Shown here: piece by piece, positions 9,327 to 22,499 of the stretch | Layout of the letters: the number at the start of each line of letters is the position of its first letter | How positions within the stretch are numbered: position 1 is the first letter of the stretch | NCBI GenBank assembly: GCA_903831865.1 | Contig: CAIKZH010000069.1 | Coordinates: 1-34,459 of the forward strand | Length of the DNA: 34,459 nucleotides | Origin: an uncultured Coriobacteriia bacterium | GTDB taxonomy: Bacteria; Actinomycetota; Coriobacteriia; Anaerosomatales; PALSA-660 | Direction: 5' to 3' | Position numbers and translations under genes: made by a program | Notes under the pieces: model-generated | What the model saw: only the letters and a program-made list of their open reading frames with translations | Databases searched by the model: none | Told to the model about the DNA's origin: nothing

Positions 9327-10296
9327 CGCTTTGCTCGTCAAGCACGCCGCTGTCGAACGCCGCGCGAGCGCGCAACTCCGCAGCCATCTGCTCGAGTCGC
9401 CGGATGCGATGGTAGACCGCGGACTTGGAGAGCGGCGGCGAGGCGAGCTCACCGAGCTCGCGGATCGAGACGTCGGGATGGTCGAGCCTGAGCTGAGCCA
9501 GTTCCTGCAGCGCGGGCGGAAGCCCCTCGATGCTTCGGAAGTCCGTGAGGTAGCGGATGTCCTCCACCTGCGAGATCGCCGCCTCCGCGGACTTCTGGAG
9601 GTTCGCCGTCTCCGCGTTGACGAGGCGGTTCACATCGTTGCGCATCGACTTGATGATGCGGACGTCCTCGGTGCGGAGCAGGGCCCTGTGGGCGCCCACG
9701 AGCGCGAGGAACGTGACGATCGGCTCCGCGCCCTTGAGGTAGACGGCGAAGAGGCCTCGCCTGCGCGTCACCTTCGCCTCGATGCCGAACCTCGACATGA
9801 GGACGACGAGGTCTCGGGCGACCTGCTCAGTCTCCGCGGTGAGCTCGAAGTGGAAGTCGCCGTGCGGGTCGGCCACGAAGCCGCCGCCGAGGAACGCGCC
9901 GCGCAGGTACGAGATCGCGCAACAGTCCTTGCGGACCAGCCGGGCCGGGACGCCGTAGGCGATGCCGGCAGTCTCGTCGAGGATGCCGAGGTCGGTGAGC
10001 GCGGCGGGCAACGACGGCTGCGTGGGAACGGTGATCAGGTAGTTGTTCGTCTTGTGCAGGACGCTGCGGCGCACCGTGAGCTCCGTCTTCAGTCCGTAGA
10101 GCTGGTGCATGAGCTTGATGGCCTTGCGGGCCACAGGCGCCGTCTCCGTCGCCATCTCCAGACGCATCCGTTCGGCTCCCGCGATGTGCAGGGAACCCTC
10201 CACCCTGATGAGCGCCGCGAGTTCGGCCTTGGGGCAGCACTGCCGCTGCGGCATCACGCGCGACAGCTCCTCCTTGACCTCCGCGGTGAAGCTCAC
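9310..10296 (-). CDS. whiA: DNA-binding protein WhiA
   Basis: This is a 328-aa WhiA protein. It has an N-terminal LAGLIDADG-endonuclease-like domain (VKEELSRV, CCPKAELAALIRVEGSLHI, SYLRGAFLGGGFVADP) that has lost nuclease use in this family. A C-terminal helix-turn-helix follows (LGELASPPLSKSAVYHRIRRLEQMA). WhiA controls sporulation septation with WhiB in Streptomyces and affects cell division and chromosome segregation in Bacillus. The GTG at 10294-10296 is chosen over a longer frame because it overlaps the yvcK stop as GTGA and begins the typical VSFTAEVKEEL sequence. It is the third gene of the rapZ-yvcK-whiA module, which is conserved across Gram-positive bacteria. Confidence 0.95.
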
Positions 10297-11243
10297 GAGC
10301 GGAACACCGCCTCGAGCGCGCGGCACAGCAGTTCGCGGTCGTGGTGCATCGGTTCGGCTCTGTCGGCCACATCGGCGACCACGACCTCGATCCCCATGTC
10401 GCGCACACGCTCGACCTGCGCGGCCCCCGCGATCACCGGCTCGACGCCGTCAGGCAGCGGCCACTGTCCGGGGTCGTGGAAGAGCGCGACATCGAACACG
10501 TCCGTGAGACCGTGCCGCTCGAGTGCGTCGAGGTGGTCGGCAGCGTCCATCCCCGCCGTCTCGCCACGCTGGTTCGCGACGTTGCCGACGTAGATGACCA
10601 GTCCGCGCGTGGCGCGCAGGGCGTCGGCGATCCCTTCCACCAGGAAGTTCGGCAGGATGGACGTGAAGAGCGACCCGGGACCGACCACGACAAGATCCGC
10701 GTCGCGGAGCGCTCGAGCGGCCGGCCCGTACGCGAGAGCCGGCTCCTCAGCGGCGAAGCGGACACAGGCGATCGGCTCGACGCTCTCAGCCACGTTGACC
10801 TGTCCGACCACGCGGTCCCCGGAGACGTTCTCCGCTGTGAGGATCACGTCGTCCAGCGTCGAAGGCAGGACCCTTCCACGCGAGCGGAGCAGCTCGCCGG
10901 CCGTCGCCAGCGCCTTCGGGAACGAGCCCTCGATATCGGCCAGGGCCGCGATGACGAGGTTGCCGAGCGCGTGCCCCGCGAGACCCTCGCCGTGCGGGAA
11001 GCGGTACGAGAACACGCGCGCGAGGGACGAGCCCGGGTCCGCTGACATCGCGACGAGACAGTTGCGGGCGTCTCCGGGCGGCAGCATCCCCAGCTCGCGG
11101 CGCAGGTGGCCGCTCGACCCGCCGTCGTCGGCCATCGTGACGACCGCCGTGGTCTCGAACCCCATGTCCAGCAGACTGAAGAGCACCTTGGGCAGCCCGG
11201 TGCCGCCGCCGACCGCGACCGCGCGCGGCGCTTCGCCGCTCAC
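10293..11243 (-). CDS. yvcK: Gluconeogenesis factor / YvcK family protein (CofD-like)
   Basis: This 316-aa protein is of the YvcK/CuvA family, with the CofD-like fold. The N-terminal AVGGGTGLPKVLFSL motif binds a sugar nucleotide (UDP-GlcNAc in characterised homologues). It is followed by VVTMADDGGSSGHLRRELG and PPGDARNCLVA, all strongly conserved. A later GPGSLFTSILPNFLVEGI motif completes the family signature. In Bacillus and Mycobacterium it is needed for growth on gluconeogenic carbon and for normal peptidoglycan synthesis. The GTG at 11241-11243 overlaps the rapZ stop as GTGA; the frame upstream of it is the shadow of rapZ. It ends by overlapping whiA by 4 bp. Confidence 0.95.
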   Translation of the reverse strand: MSGEAPRAVAVGGGTGLPKVLFSLLDMGFETTAVVTMADDGGSSGHLRRELGMLPPGDARNCLVAMSADPGSSLARVFSYRFPHGEGLAGHALGNLVIAALADIEGSFPKALATAGELLRSRGRVLPSTLDDVILTAENVSGDRVVGQVNVAESVEPIACVRFAAEEPALAYGPAARALRDADLVVVGPGSLFTSILPNFLVEGIADALRATRGLVIYVGNVANQRGETAGMDAADHLDALERHGLTDVFDVALFHDPGQWPLPDGVEPVIAGAAQVERVRDMGIEVVVADVADRAEPMHHDRELLCRALEAVFRS

Positions 11244-12160
11244 CCTCGGTCCTTGTCGCGGCGGATGTCGCGGTGACGCACGCTCACGTCGTACCCGAGA
11301 CCGCGAAGGTACTCGGCGGTCCTCTCGGCGAGGACGACGCTGCGGTGCATGCCGCCGGTGCAGCCGAGAGCGATCGACAGGTGATGCTTGCCCTCGACGA
11401 GATAGTCCGGCAGCAGGCCGGTGAGCAGCGGGAGCCACCTGTCCAGGAAGGTCGTCGTCTCGGCGCGCTCGAGCACGAACCTCTTCACTGCACCCTCCAG
11501 GCCCGTCTTGTGCCGGAGCTTCTGCACGTAGAACGGGTTCGGGAGGAATCTCACGTCCATGACGATGTCCGCGTCGATGGGCAGTCCGTACTTGAAGCCG
11601 AACGAGCTCACGCTCACCGAGAGCGATTCCTTCAGAGAGTCCGAGAGGAAGCGGCGCCGTATCGCCTCACGCAGTTGGGAGGGCAGCATCTCGCTCGTGT
11701 CGATGATGAGGTCAGCGCGCTCACGCACCTGCGCGAGACCGTCCCGCTCGGCGCGGATGCCTTCGACCACGGAGCCGCTCTCGCACAGGGGATGCCGGCG
11801 GCGAGTGGTCTTGAACCGGTTGACGAGCACCTTGAGCGCCGCCTCGACGTAGAGGATGCGATAGGGGTGGCCGGCCGCCTCCAGCTCGTCGAGCTCCGTG
11901 AGCAGTTCGGTGAAGAACTCCTTCGCCCTCATATCGCAGACCACCGCGACACGGCGGATACGACTGCCCGGAAGGACGGTCAGCTCGACCAGGCGCGAGA
12001 GAAGCGCGGGGGGCAGGTTGTCGATGCAGAAGTAGCCCAGGTCCTCGAAGGTGTGCATCGCCTCAGAGCGACCCGCGCCGGAGAGGCCGGTGATGACCAC
12101 CAGCTCCGGAGGGACGACCGCCGCCTCAGCGGTGTCGCATGCGGGGATGTCGTCGGTCAT
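11240..12160 (-). CDS. rapZ: RNase adapter / nucleotide-binding protein RapZ
   Basis: This 306-aa member of the RapZ/YvcJ family is a P-loop protein that binds ATP/GTP. In E. coli it targets a small RNA for RNase E decay and senses glucosamine-6-phosphate. The Walker A motif reads GLSGAGRS (25-32), with Arg31 where most bacteria have Lys; this substitution is common in actinobacterial homologues. EDLGYFCIDNLPP follows directly. The C-terminal domain carries SFGFKYGLP, DVRFLPNPFY, and the sugar-phosphate site region ALGCTGGMHRSVVLAE with HRD near the end. The ATG at 12158-12160 has only a weak ribosome-binding site. It is the first gene of the rapZ-yvcK-whiA operon. Confidence 0.95.
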   Translation of the reverse strand: MTDDIPACDTAEAAVVPPELVVITGLSGAGRSEAMHTFEDLGYFCIDNLPPALLSRLVELTVLPGSRIRRVAVVCDMRAKEFFTELLTELDELEAAGHPYRILYVEAALKVLVNRFKTTRRRHPLCESGSVVEGIRAERDGLAQVRERADLIIDTSEMLPSQLREAIRRRFLSDSLKESLSVSVSSFGFKYGLPIDADIVMDVRFLPNPFYVQKLRHKTGLEGAVKRFVLERAETTTFLDRWLPLLTGLLPDYLVEGKHHLSIALGCTGGMHRSVVLAERTAEYLRGLGYDVSVRHRDIRRDKDRG

Positions 12161-12288
12161 GAGACCACGCGCCTAGCTGCTCCGCTCGGTGGCGATCGCG
12201 GTACGCGGGGTGAAGCGGGTCACACCCAACCACCCCCGTCACGGCCTCGCGCCGGTCACGCGGGACACCGGACCTCCCGCGTCGTGAA

Positions 12289-12297
12289 GTATAGCAA
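12289..12297 (-). promoter_or_regulatory. Extended -10 promoter candidate for rapZ-yvcK-whiA
   Basis: The minus strand reads TGC-TATACT, an extended -10 element, in the 166-bp gap between uvrC and rapZ. No good -35 box lies upstream at 16-18 bp, which is acceptable for extended -10 promoters. The leader would be about 120 bases. Confidence 0.45.
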
Positions 12298-12326
12298 CGA
12301 GCCCACGCCCGAGCGCTGTGGCAGGT

Positions 12327-14255
12327 TCACCCTCCCGGCGTGGTGCGGCCGGGTCCGCCGGCCTCGTGCGTCGAGGCGGGCGCCCCCGCGATCTCCTCAG
12401 CGGCGAGGAAGTCGACGATGTCGCTCGCCAGACCCTTCGGGATCCCCTTGACCTGCGCGATCTGCTCGGGTGACGCCGCGCGGAGACGCCGGACAGATCC
12501 GAACGCCTTGATGAGCGCGCTCCGGCGGCCCGGACCGACCCCGGGGATCTCGTCGAGCACGGAAGCCGTCATGGCCTTGTCGCGCAGTTCACGGTGATAG
12601 GTGATCGCGAAGCGATGCGCCTCGTCCCTCACCCTCTTGACGAGGTAGAGCGAGGCGGAGCCGGCGGGCAGCACGACCGGCTCGTCCCATTCGGGCACGA
12701 AGAGCTCCTCCTCGCGCTTCGCGAGGGCGGCCACGGGCACGCCCTCGACGCCGATCTCCGCCAACGCCTGCATCGCGGCCGTCAGCTGCGGCTTCCCCCC
12801 GTCGACTATGAGGAGGTCGGGCCTGCGGGCGAACCGCTTGCCCTCCCTCGCTTCGCGCAGGAAGCGCCTCTCGAGCACCTCGCGCATCATCAGGAAGTCG
12901 TTCGACTCGGGCGTCTCCGCTCGGATGCGGAACCTGCGGTAGCCCGCGGGATCCGACCTCCCGGCCTCGAACACGACCATGGACCCGACCGAGAACCGGC
13001 CGTGCAGTGTCGAGATGTCGTAGCACTCGATCCGTAGGGGCGGCGCCGGCAGGGCGAGCGCACTCTCCAGCTCGAGGAGGGCCTGGTTCACCCGCTGCTC
13101 ATCGTAGCGAGTGCGGAACTTGTAGCGCGCCAGGGCGTGGCGTGCGTTCGTCGTGGCGAACTCGAGCAATCGGCGCTTCTCGCCACGCAGGGGGACCGCG
13201 AGGCGCACGGCGTGTCCCCGCAGCCGAGCGAGCCATTCGGCAAGCGCATCCGCCTCGGGCGGCGCGACCTCCGTCAGGACCTCGCGAGGCACGTGAGTCG
13301 CCGCGTCGTAGTAGCGCAGGATGAAACCATCGATGATCTCGGCATCCGAGACGTCCAGCCCCTGGTCGAGGATGAACTCGCTCGAGCCCATCACCCGGCC
13401 CTCGCGCACGTGCACGACATGCGCCGCGGCGATCGTCTCCTCGCGATGTATGCCGATCGCGTCGAGGTCGAGCGCCGTGCGACTCACGATGCGCTGGCGC
13501 TCGAGCACGGAGCGGACCGCCTCGAGCCGGTTGCGGAAGCGCGCCGCGCGCTCATAGTCCAGGTCGGCCGAGGCCTCCTGCATGGCCCCTTCCAGTTCGC
13601 GCTCCACCTCCGCGCGCCGCCCCTCGAGGAACGCCTCCACCCGGGCGACCGTCAGTGCGTACTCCTGCCGCGTGATCGCCCCGACGCACGGACCCGGGCC
13701 CTTGCCGACGTGGAAGTCGAAGCAGGGCTTGCCGGTGGGCTGCCCATCGTGCGCGGTCACCCTCTTCCACTCCACGCAGTCACAGCGGCAGATGGGGTGG
13801 ATCCTGCGCACGACGTCGATGGTCGCCCGTGCTGCCCTGGCGTCCGTGTAGGGACCGAAGTAGCGCGTGCCCGCTCTACGCCTCTCGCGAGTGAACTTGA
13901 TGCCCGGGAACGGGTCAGACGCGGTGATCGCGATGTAGGGGTACGACTTGTCGTCGCGATAGTCGACGTTGTAGCGCGGCCGGTGCTCCTTGATGAGGTT
14001 GTTCTCGAGGATGAGCGCGTCGACCTCGCTCGATGTGACGACGTAGTCGAAGGAGGCGACCCGGGACATCATCTCGGGCACCATGACCCGCTCGTCGTGC
14101 CCTCCGACGTACTGCGTCATGCGACGGCGCAGCGCCTTCGCCTTGCCCACGTAGAGGACGGTGCCCTCGGCGTCCTTCCACAGGTAGACGCCCGGCTGCT
14201 CGGGCACCTCGGACAGCTGCCGGCGGACGTCCTCGCTGCCGTTGCGCGGGGTCAC
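12327..14255 (-). CDS. uvrC: Excinuclease ABC subunit C
   Basis: This 642-aa nuclease makes the two incisions of nucleotide excision repair. Domains in order: GIY-YIG nuclease (PGVYLWKDAEGTVLYVGKAK, about 21-50); a Cys-rich region (Cys156, 158, 160, 178, 190); a UVR domain that binds UvrB (DLDYERAARFRNRL, about 230-255); an RNase H-like endonuclease domain; and tandem helix-hairpin-helix motifs (LDEIPGVGPGRRSALIKAFG). The GTG start at 14253-14255 has a GGAAGGGT ribosome-binding site. The Cys-rich region departs from the usual [4Fe-4S] pattern: the Cys normally in the G-[RK]-C-x3-C motif is Gly186. It sits near uvrA, its pathway partner; uvrB lies about 17 kb away. Confidence 0.96.
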   Translation of the reverse strand: MTPRNGSEDVRRQLSEVPEQPGVYLWKDAEGTVLYVGKAKALRRRMTQYVGGHDERVMVPEMMSRVASFDYVVTSSEVDALILENNLIKEHRPRYNVDYRDDKSYPYIAITASDPFPGIKFTRERRRAGTRYFGPYTDARAARATIDVVRRIHPICRCDCVEWKRVTAHDGQPTGKPCFDFHVGKGPGPCVGAITRQEYALTVARVEAFLEGRRAEVERELEGAMQEASADLDYERAARFRNRLEAVRSVLERQRIVSRTALDLDAIGIHREETIAAAHVVHVREGRVMGSSEFILDQGLDVSDAEIIDGFILRYYDAATHVPREVLTEVAPPEADALAEWLARLRGHAVRLAVPLRGEKRRLLEFATTNARHALARYKFRTRYDEQRVNQALLELESALALPAPPLRIECYDISTLHGRFSVGSMVVFEAGRSDPAGYRRFRIRAETPESNDFLMMREVLERRFLREAREGKRFARRPDLLIVDGGKPQLTAAMQALAEIGVEGVPVAALAKREEELFVPEWDEPVVLPAGSASLYLVKRVRDEAHRFAITYHRELRDKAMTASVLDEIPGVGPGRRSALIKAFGSVRRLRAASPEQIAQVKGIPKGLASDIVDFLAAEEIAGAPASTHEAGGPGRTTPGG

Positions 14256-14332
14256 CGCCGACCCTTCCGGCCGACGAGAGCCGTTGGCGAGCGCGTGAGC
14301 ATGCGATCCATGAAGAGCGCCTCGGGACCCAT
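14252..14332 (-). CDS. Candidate 26-aa small protein upstream of uvrC
   Basis: A short frame starts at ATG 14330-14332 with a strong ribosome-binding site (GGGAAGGGG, 5 bases away). It encodes MGPEALFMDRMLTRSPTALV plus GRKGRR and stops with a TGA that overlaps the uvrC GTG as GTGA. The uvrC ribosome-binding site lies inside it. The C-terminus is basic. It matches no family known to me. It may be a translational leader for uvrC or a real small protein. The rest of the 147-bp gap between the dehydrogenase and uvrC shows nothing else clear. Confidence 0.4.
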   Translation of the reverse strand: MGPEALFMDRMLTRSPTALVGRKGRR

Positions 14333-14402
14333 GCCCACCCCTTCCCGCATCCGTCGTCGAGACGTCGGCCGTCTCCGCCGCGAGCGCCGCGCGCTTGCCT
14401 TC

Positions 14403-15390
14403 TCAGTATCCTTCCCGCACGACGTTCTCGAGAGGTTCATCGCGCGCGAGGCGTTCGAGTTGGGCGTGGACGAGCGCGATGATGCGCGCCGCGAGACGCT
14501 CACTGGCGCCGGCGATGTGAGGGGTCACGAGGAGACCGGGCGCACGCCACAGAGGGTGGTCCGCCGGAAGCGGCTCCGGGTCGGTGACGTCCAGCACCGC
14601 GCGGATGCGACCCGTCCGAAGGGCTTCCAGAAGGGCCGCGGTGTCCACGATCTTTCCCCGGGCCGCGTTCACGAGCAGAGCGCCCGGCTTCATCGCCGCA
14701 AGGAAGTCCGTCCCCACGAGGCCGCGGGTCTCGGCCGTGAGCGGCAGCAGCACGATGACCACGTCTGCGGCCGGAAGGACACCCGGCAGCGCGTCCATGG
14801 TCAGCACACCTTCGCGCGCGTGGCGGGCAAGGCGCACGATGGACTTCGGCTCGAACGGCTCCAGTCGCCGCTCCACGGCATGCGCGATCGAGCCGTAGCC
14901 CAGCAGGAGCACGTTCGCCCCCGAGAGTTCGGGCAGGTCCTCGGAGGCCCACCGTCCTTCGTGCATATCGTTGCGGAACCGGTCCAGGTCCTTGAAGCCG
15001 GCGAGGACCGCCGCGAGCACCCACTCCGACACGGGGATATCGTGCACCCCGCGGGCGGAACATACCGCGACGCCGGGCGGGATGTCCCCGATGATCCAGT
15101 CCACGCCCGCCGAGGGCACCTGCACGTAACGCAGCGAGGTCATGCGCTCCCACAGCCCGGCGAAGAGGCCCGTCGGGTCTCCCGACGGCGTGCGCATGGG
15201 CATGACGACGAATTCCACGTCGGCGAGCCCCGGGTCACCACCCGGAGCCTTCGGGATGGGCCTGACATCGAGAGTCTCAGGCAGGACGCCGAGCGCGTCG
15301 AGCTCCTCGCCGGGCACCCAGACAAGCCGGAGCGCCGCCCGGTCGGCTGTGCGCAGGTCCACCGTCCCTCCGGGCCGCTGCCCTCCATGC

Positions 15391-15398
<8 letters not shown>
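14403..15398 (-). CDS. D-isomer-specific 2-hydroxyacid dehydrogenase family protein
   Basis: This 331-aa NAD(P)-dependent dehydrogenase is of the D-2-hydroxyacid family. A substrate-binding half contains VPSAGVDWI and [20 protein letters not shown]. The nucleotide-binding half has the glycine loop LLLGYGSIA (about 165-172), in which the usual third Gly is Ala172, then [17 protein letters not shown]. Catalytic residues are visible: Arg247 in VNAARGKI, the acidic cluster in [15 protein letters not shown], and His294 in TPHIAGAS. It overlaps the uvrA stop by 8 bp, so it is in the uvrA transcript. The ATG at 15398 is used; a GTG at 15362 with a GGAGGG site just upstream is an equally plausible start. 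The substrate is unknown. Confidence 0.85.
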
Positions 15399-18309
<2,911 letters not shown>

Positions 18310-18368
18310 GTCTGTTTCCGGTCCTTTCGAAAAGCTGCGCGAATGGGCGGCAAAAGCCGCGATTCTTC

Positions 18369-18374
18369 ATTGTA
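18369..18374 (-). promoter_or_regulatory. Candidate -10 element of uvrA
   Basis: The minus strand has TACAAT about 60 bp upstream of the uvrA GTG, a five-of-six match to the -10 consensus in very GC-rich DNA. No convincing -35 hexamer accompanies it. A 5-bp GCGGC/GCCGC hairpin (18347-18360) would lie at the start of the transcript. Confidence 0.4.
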
Positions 18375-18469
18375 CCTGCCGCGGCAAGGACGAGCGGGGC
18401 TGCCGAGGGCGACACCACGCGATGGCCGCTGAGCTCGCGACCATCGGTCGACGCACCGCTCGTCGCCAT

Positions 18470-18528
18470 GTTTCGGCCACGTTTCCATCCTTCTCCCATT
18501 CGCCACGCTCTCGAAATACGCACGAAAC
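18470..18528. promoter_or_regulatory. Paired GAAAC-type repeats upstream of amt
   Basis: GTTTC-n6-GTTTC (18470-18485) and GAAAT-n6-GAAAC (18513-18528) are two repeat pairs, each with 11-bp periodicity. They are oriented towards one another, with centres 43 bp apart. They occupy the 299-bp divergent region between uvrA and amt, about 80-140 bp before the amt start. Actinobacterial GlnR boxes also use GAAAC-like half sites separated by 6 bp, so a nitrogen regulator site is plausible. The regulator is inferred and no such gene lies in the window. The rest of the 18375-18608 gap shows only a ribosome-binding site. Confidence 0.4.
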
Positions 18529-18608
18529 ACGAACCCGACACCATGCCGCACAAGTCGGCACCCCCGGGGAGATGCCGGCGTCGCGTACCGGACGACCGAG
18601 GAGGCCGG

Positions 18609-20208
<1,600 letters not shown>

Positions 20209-20213
20209 CCGGC

Positions 20214-22499
20214 GTGGCGGGAGTCGAAGCCTTCCTGCACGCTCGAGAGGTGATGGTCGGGTCCGCTCGGCCCGGCCCTCGGGCCGCCCGCGACTTGAGC
20301 GATCTCACAGACGGGGCCGTCTCCGCACTCGCGGAGACGGCCCTCGCTGGACTCCGGGCGCCTTGGGCGGTGGTCGCGCTGGGCGGCTGGGGGGCACGGC
20401 GGCTGCTCCCGCTGTCCGACCTCGACCTCCTCATCGTCACCGACGCGAGGGACCCGGGCCTCGAACAGGCACTGCGAGGTGTCCTCTACCCGCTGTGGGA
20501 TGCGGGTCTCGACGTGGGTCACCAGGTGCGCTCCCGACCCGACCACCTGCGGATGGCACGTGGGGACATCGACACGCTCACGGCCACGTTGACCGGTCGC
20601 CGGCTCTGCGGCGACGCCGACCTCGCCGAGCGCGTCCTGGCAGAGACCGCCTCTGACGCCCACCGCCGTCGTCGCACTCTGATCCCACAGCTGTGCTCGC
20701 GTGAGCGACCGGGCTCTCCCTACCTGCTGGAGCCTGACCTCAAGGGCGGCGCTGGCGGACAGCGCGATCTTGATGAGATGACTTGGCTCGGGGCCGTGCT
20801 CACCGGCGCTTCCGCACACGACCCGTCGGTGCTTGTCACCGGTGGGGCACTCGACGCGCAGGAGGCGACCGTGCTCGCCCTCGCCGGTGACCGGATCACG
20901 GAGGCGCGCTGGGTCGTCCAATGCCACGCGGTCCGTCCCACCTCCACGCTCACCGAGGACCTCGCCGGAGACGGTACCCTCGACCTTGCGCTCACCCAGG
21001 CGGCCCTGGCCGACGCCCATCACGTCCTGCTGCGAGCCCGCTCACGTCTCGGGCATGGCGCGACATCCTTCGACCCGCGCCACGTCGAGGAGATCCAGCT
21101 GTCCGCCCCTCGGCTGTTCGATCTGCTCGATGATGGGCCCGACGGCCTTGCGCCACTCGAGGAAGCCTCATGGGCCGGGCTCCTCGAGGAGCTGGCTCCC
21201 GGGTTCCGGGATCTTCTCACGCTGAGGCGACCGGCGCTGTCACACCTGTACACCGTCGGCGACCACTGCCTTCGCGCGGCGACGGGCCTGCGGACGGCGG
21301 CCGCTGAACGCCTTGGCGACTCGGGTGCGGAACACACGTCGGCTCCCATCGGCCGTCCCCTCCAGGTCGCGGCGCTCCTGCACGACACGGGAAAGGTGCT
21401 GCCCGGTCGGGGCCACTCGGAGCGCGGCGAGGACAGGGTGCGACAGATCGGGGCTCGCTTCGGACTCGATCCGGCCCAAGTGGACGAGGCGGCCATGCTC
21501 GTGCGCGAGCATCTCCTGCTTCCGGAGACCGCCTTCGGCCGGGACATCCACGACGAGGACGTGGTCCTCAAGACCGCCGCACGGGTCGGCCGGGCACAGC
21601 TCGTCGAACCTCTGCTCAGGCTGACGATCGCCGACTCGCTCGCGACCGGCCCGGGCGCGTGGACGCCATGGCATGCGGCGCTGCTCGGTGAACTCGCCCA
21701 GAGGCTCCGCGTCGCGCTTGACGAGGAGAGTTCCGGTGCCGGGATCGCGGAGAGGGCGCGTACTGTTCGAGAGGAGGCGCTCACGCTCGCGGGCGAGGAC
21801 GTGCGCCTGCGCCGCGCCATCGAGCGAGCTCCCCTTCGCTACCTGGCCGCGCAGCGCCCGGGTGACGTCCTGGTCCATGCGGGACTCACCGCAGGTGTCG
21901 CCTCCTCGGGGGACCCCCTGGCGATCGAACTCGCCGTCTCGCCGGGGCCCACCGACGGCACCTGGCGAGCGAGCGTGGCCGCTGCGGATCGACCCGGACT
22001 CTTCGCTGCGCTCTGCGGCGCATTCGCGCTGAGCGGACTGGACATCATGGCGGCCGACGCGTACGACGCCCATGACGATGTCGCGCTCGATGTCTTCGTC
22101 GTCGGGTCCGACACGCTCGCGTCCGTGGAACCCGCCACGTGGGCGGCGTTCCAGCGAGCGCTGCGGGCGGCGCTCATCGATCCGGCAGGGCTGGAGACGC
22201 GTCTCACCGAGCGCCGCCGGCACTATCTGCCGCGGGTCACGGTCGAGACACGCGTGGCGACCGCCCTCGCGGAGTCGTATGCCACCGCGGTGAGGGTGGT
22301 GGCCGCTGACCGGGTCGGCCTCCTCTACGACATCGCGCGGGCCTTCGCGGACGGGCAGCTCGACATCCACTGGGCTCGCGCGATCACCCAGGACGGCGTC
22401 GCGCACGACGTCTTCCACGTCACCGATGCGCAGGGAGAACCCGTCACCGACCCGGGGGTGCTCGGACATCTCGCCATGCGGATACGCGAGCGGGTCTGA
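20214..22499 (+). CDS. glnD: PII nucleotidyltransferase / nucleotidyl-removing enzyme GlnD
   Basis: This 761-aa bifunctional sensor of glutamine modifies and de-modifies PII. The nucleotidyltransferase motif GGWGARRLLPLSDLDLL (57-73) retains both catalytic aspartates (Asp69, Asp71). An HD domain for removal has ALLHDTGK (His390-Asp391) and downstream HxxHL-type residues. Two C-terminal ACT domains start near 584 (WRASVAAADRPGLF) and 692 (RVVAADRVGLLYDIARAF). It is shorter than the enterobacterial enzyme (about 890 aa). The GTG at 20214, 5 bp after the PII gene, is used; an ATG at 20253 with a GAGAGGTG site nearby is an alternative. A strong hairpin lies within its first 45 codons. Confidence 0.92.
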   Translation: MAGVEAFLHAREVMVGSARPGPRAARDLSDLTDGAVSALAETALAGLRAPWAVVALGGWGARRLLPLSDLDLLIVTDARDPGLEQALRGVLYPLWDAGLDVGHQVRSRPDHLRMARGDIDTLTATLTGRRLCGDADLAERVLAETASDAHRRRRTLIPQLCSRERPGSPYLLEPDLKGGAGGQRDLDEMTWLGAVLTGASAHDPSVLVTGGALDAQEATVLALAGDRITEARWVVQCHAVRPTSTLTEDLAGDGTLDLALTQAALADAHHVLLRARSRLGHGATSFDPRHVEEIQLSAPRLFDLLDDGPDGLAPLEEASWAGLLEELAPGFRDLLTLRRPALSHLYTVGDHCLRAATGLRTAAAERLGDSGAEHTSAPIGRPLQVAALLHDTGKVLPGRGHSERGEDRVRQIGARFGLDPAQVDEAAMLVREHLLLPETAFGRDIHDEDVVLKTAARVGRAQLVEPLLRLTIADSLATGPGAWTPWHAALLGELAQRLRVALDEESSGAGIAERARTVREEALTLAGEDVRLRRAIERAPLRYLAAQRPGDVLVHAGLTAGVASSGDPLAIELAVSPGPTDGTWRASVAAADRPGLFAALCGAFALSGLDIMAADAYDAHDDVALDVFVVGSDTLASVEPATWAAFQRALRAALIDPAGLETRLTERRRHYLPRVTVETRVATALAESYATAVRVVAADRVGLLYDIARAFADGQLDIHWARAITQDGVAHDVFHVTDAQGEPVTDPGVLGHLAMRIRERV
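20314..20343 (+). other. 13-bp perfect hairpin inside early glnD coding sequence
   Basis: Arms of 13 bp at 20314-20326 and 20331-20343, entirely GC-rich, enclose a 4-base loop. It lies about 100 bases after the proposed glnD start and has no T-tract. It could slow or reduce expression of glnD relative to amt and the PII gene, or it may only reflect codon bias. Confidence 0.5.

Noticed and set aside
18310-18608. Possible SOS (LexA) box upstream of uvrA
   Set aside because: No CGAAC-N4-GTTCG or close variant is present on either strand in this region; only isolated CGAAA or CGAAC pieces.
18468-18608. Longer amt product starting at ATG 18468 or 18543
   Set aside because: The extra residues are Arg/Pro-rich with no signal or membrane character, and the ATG at 18609 has a much better ribosome-binding site; the upstream part also covers the repeat pairs.
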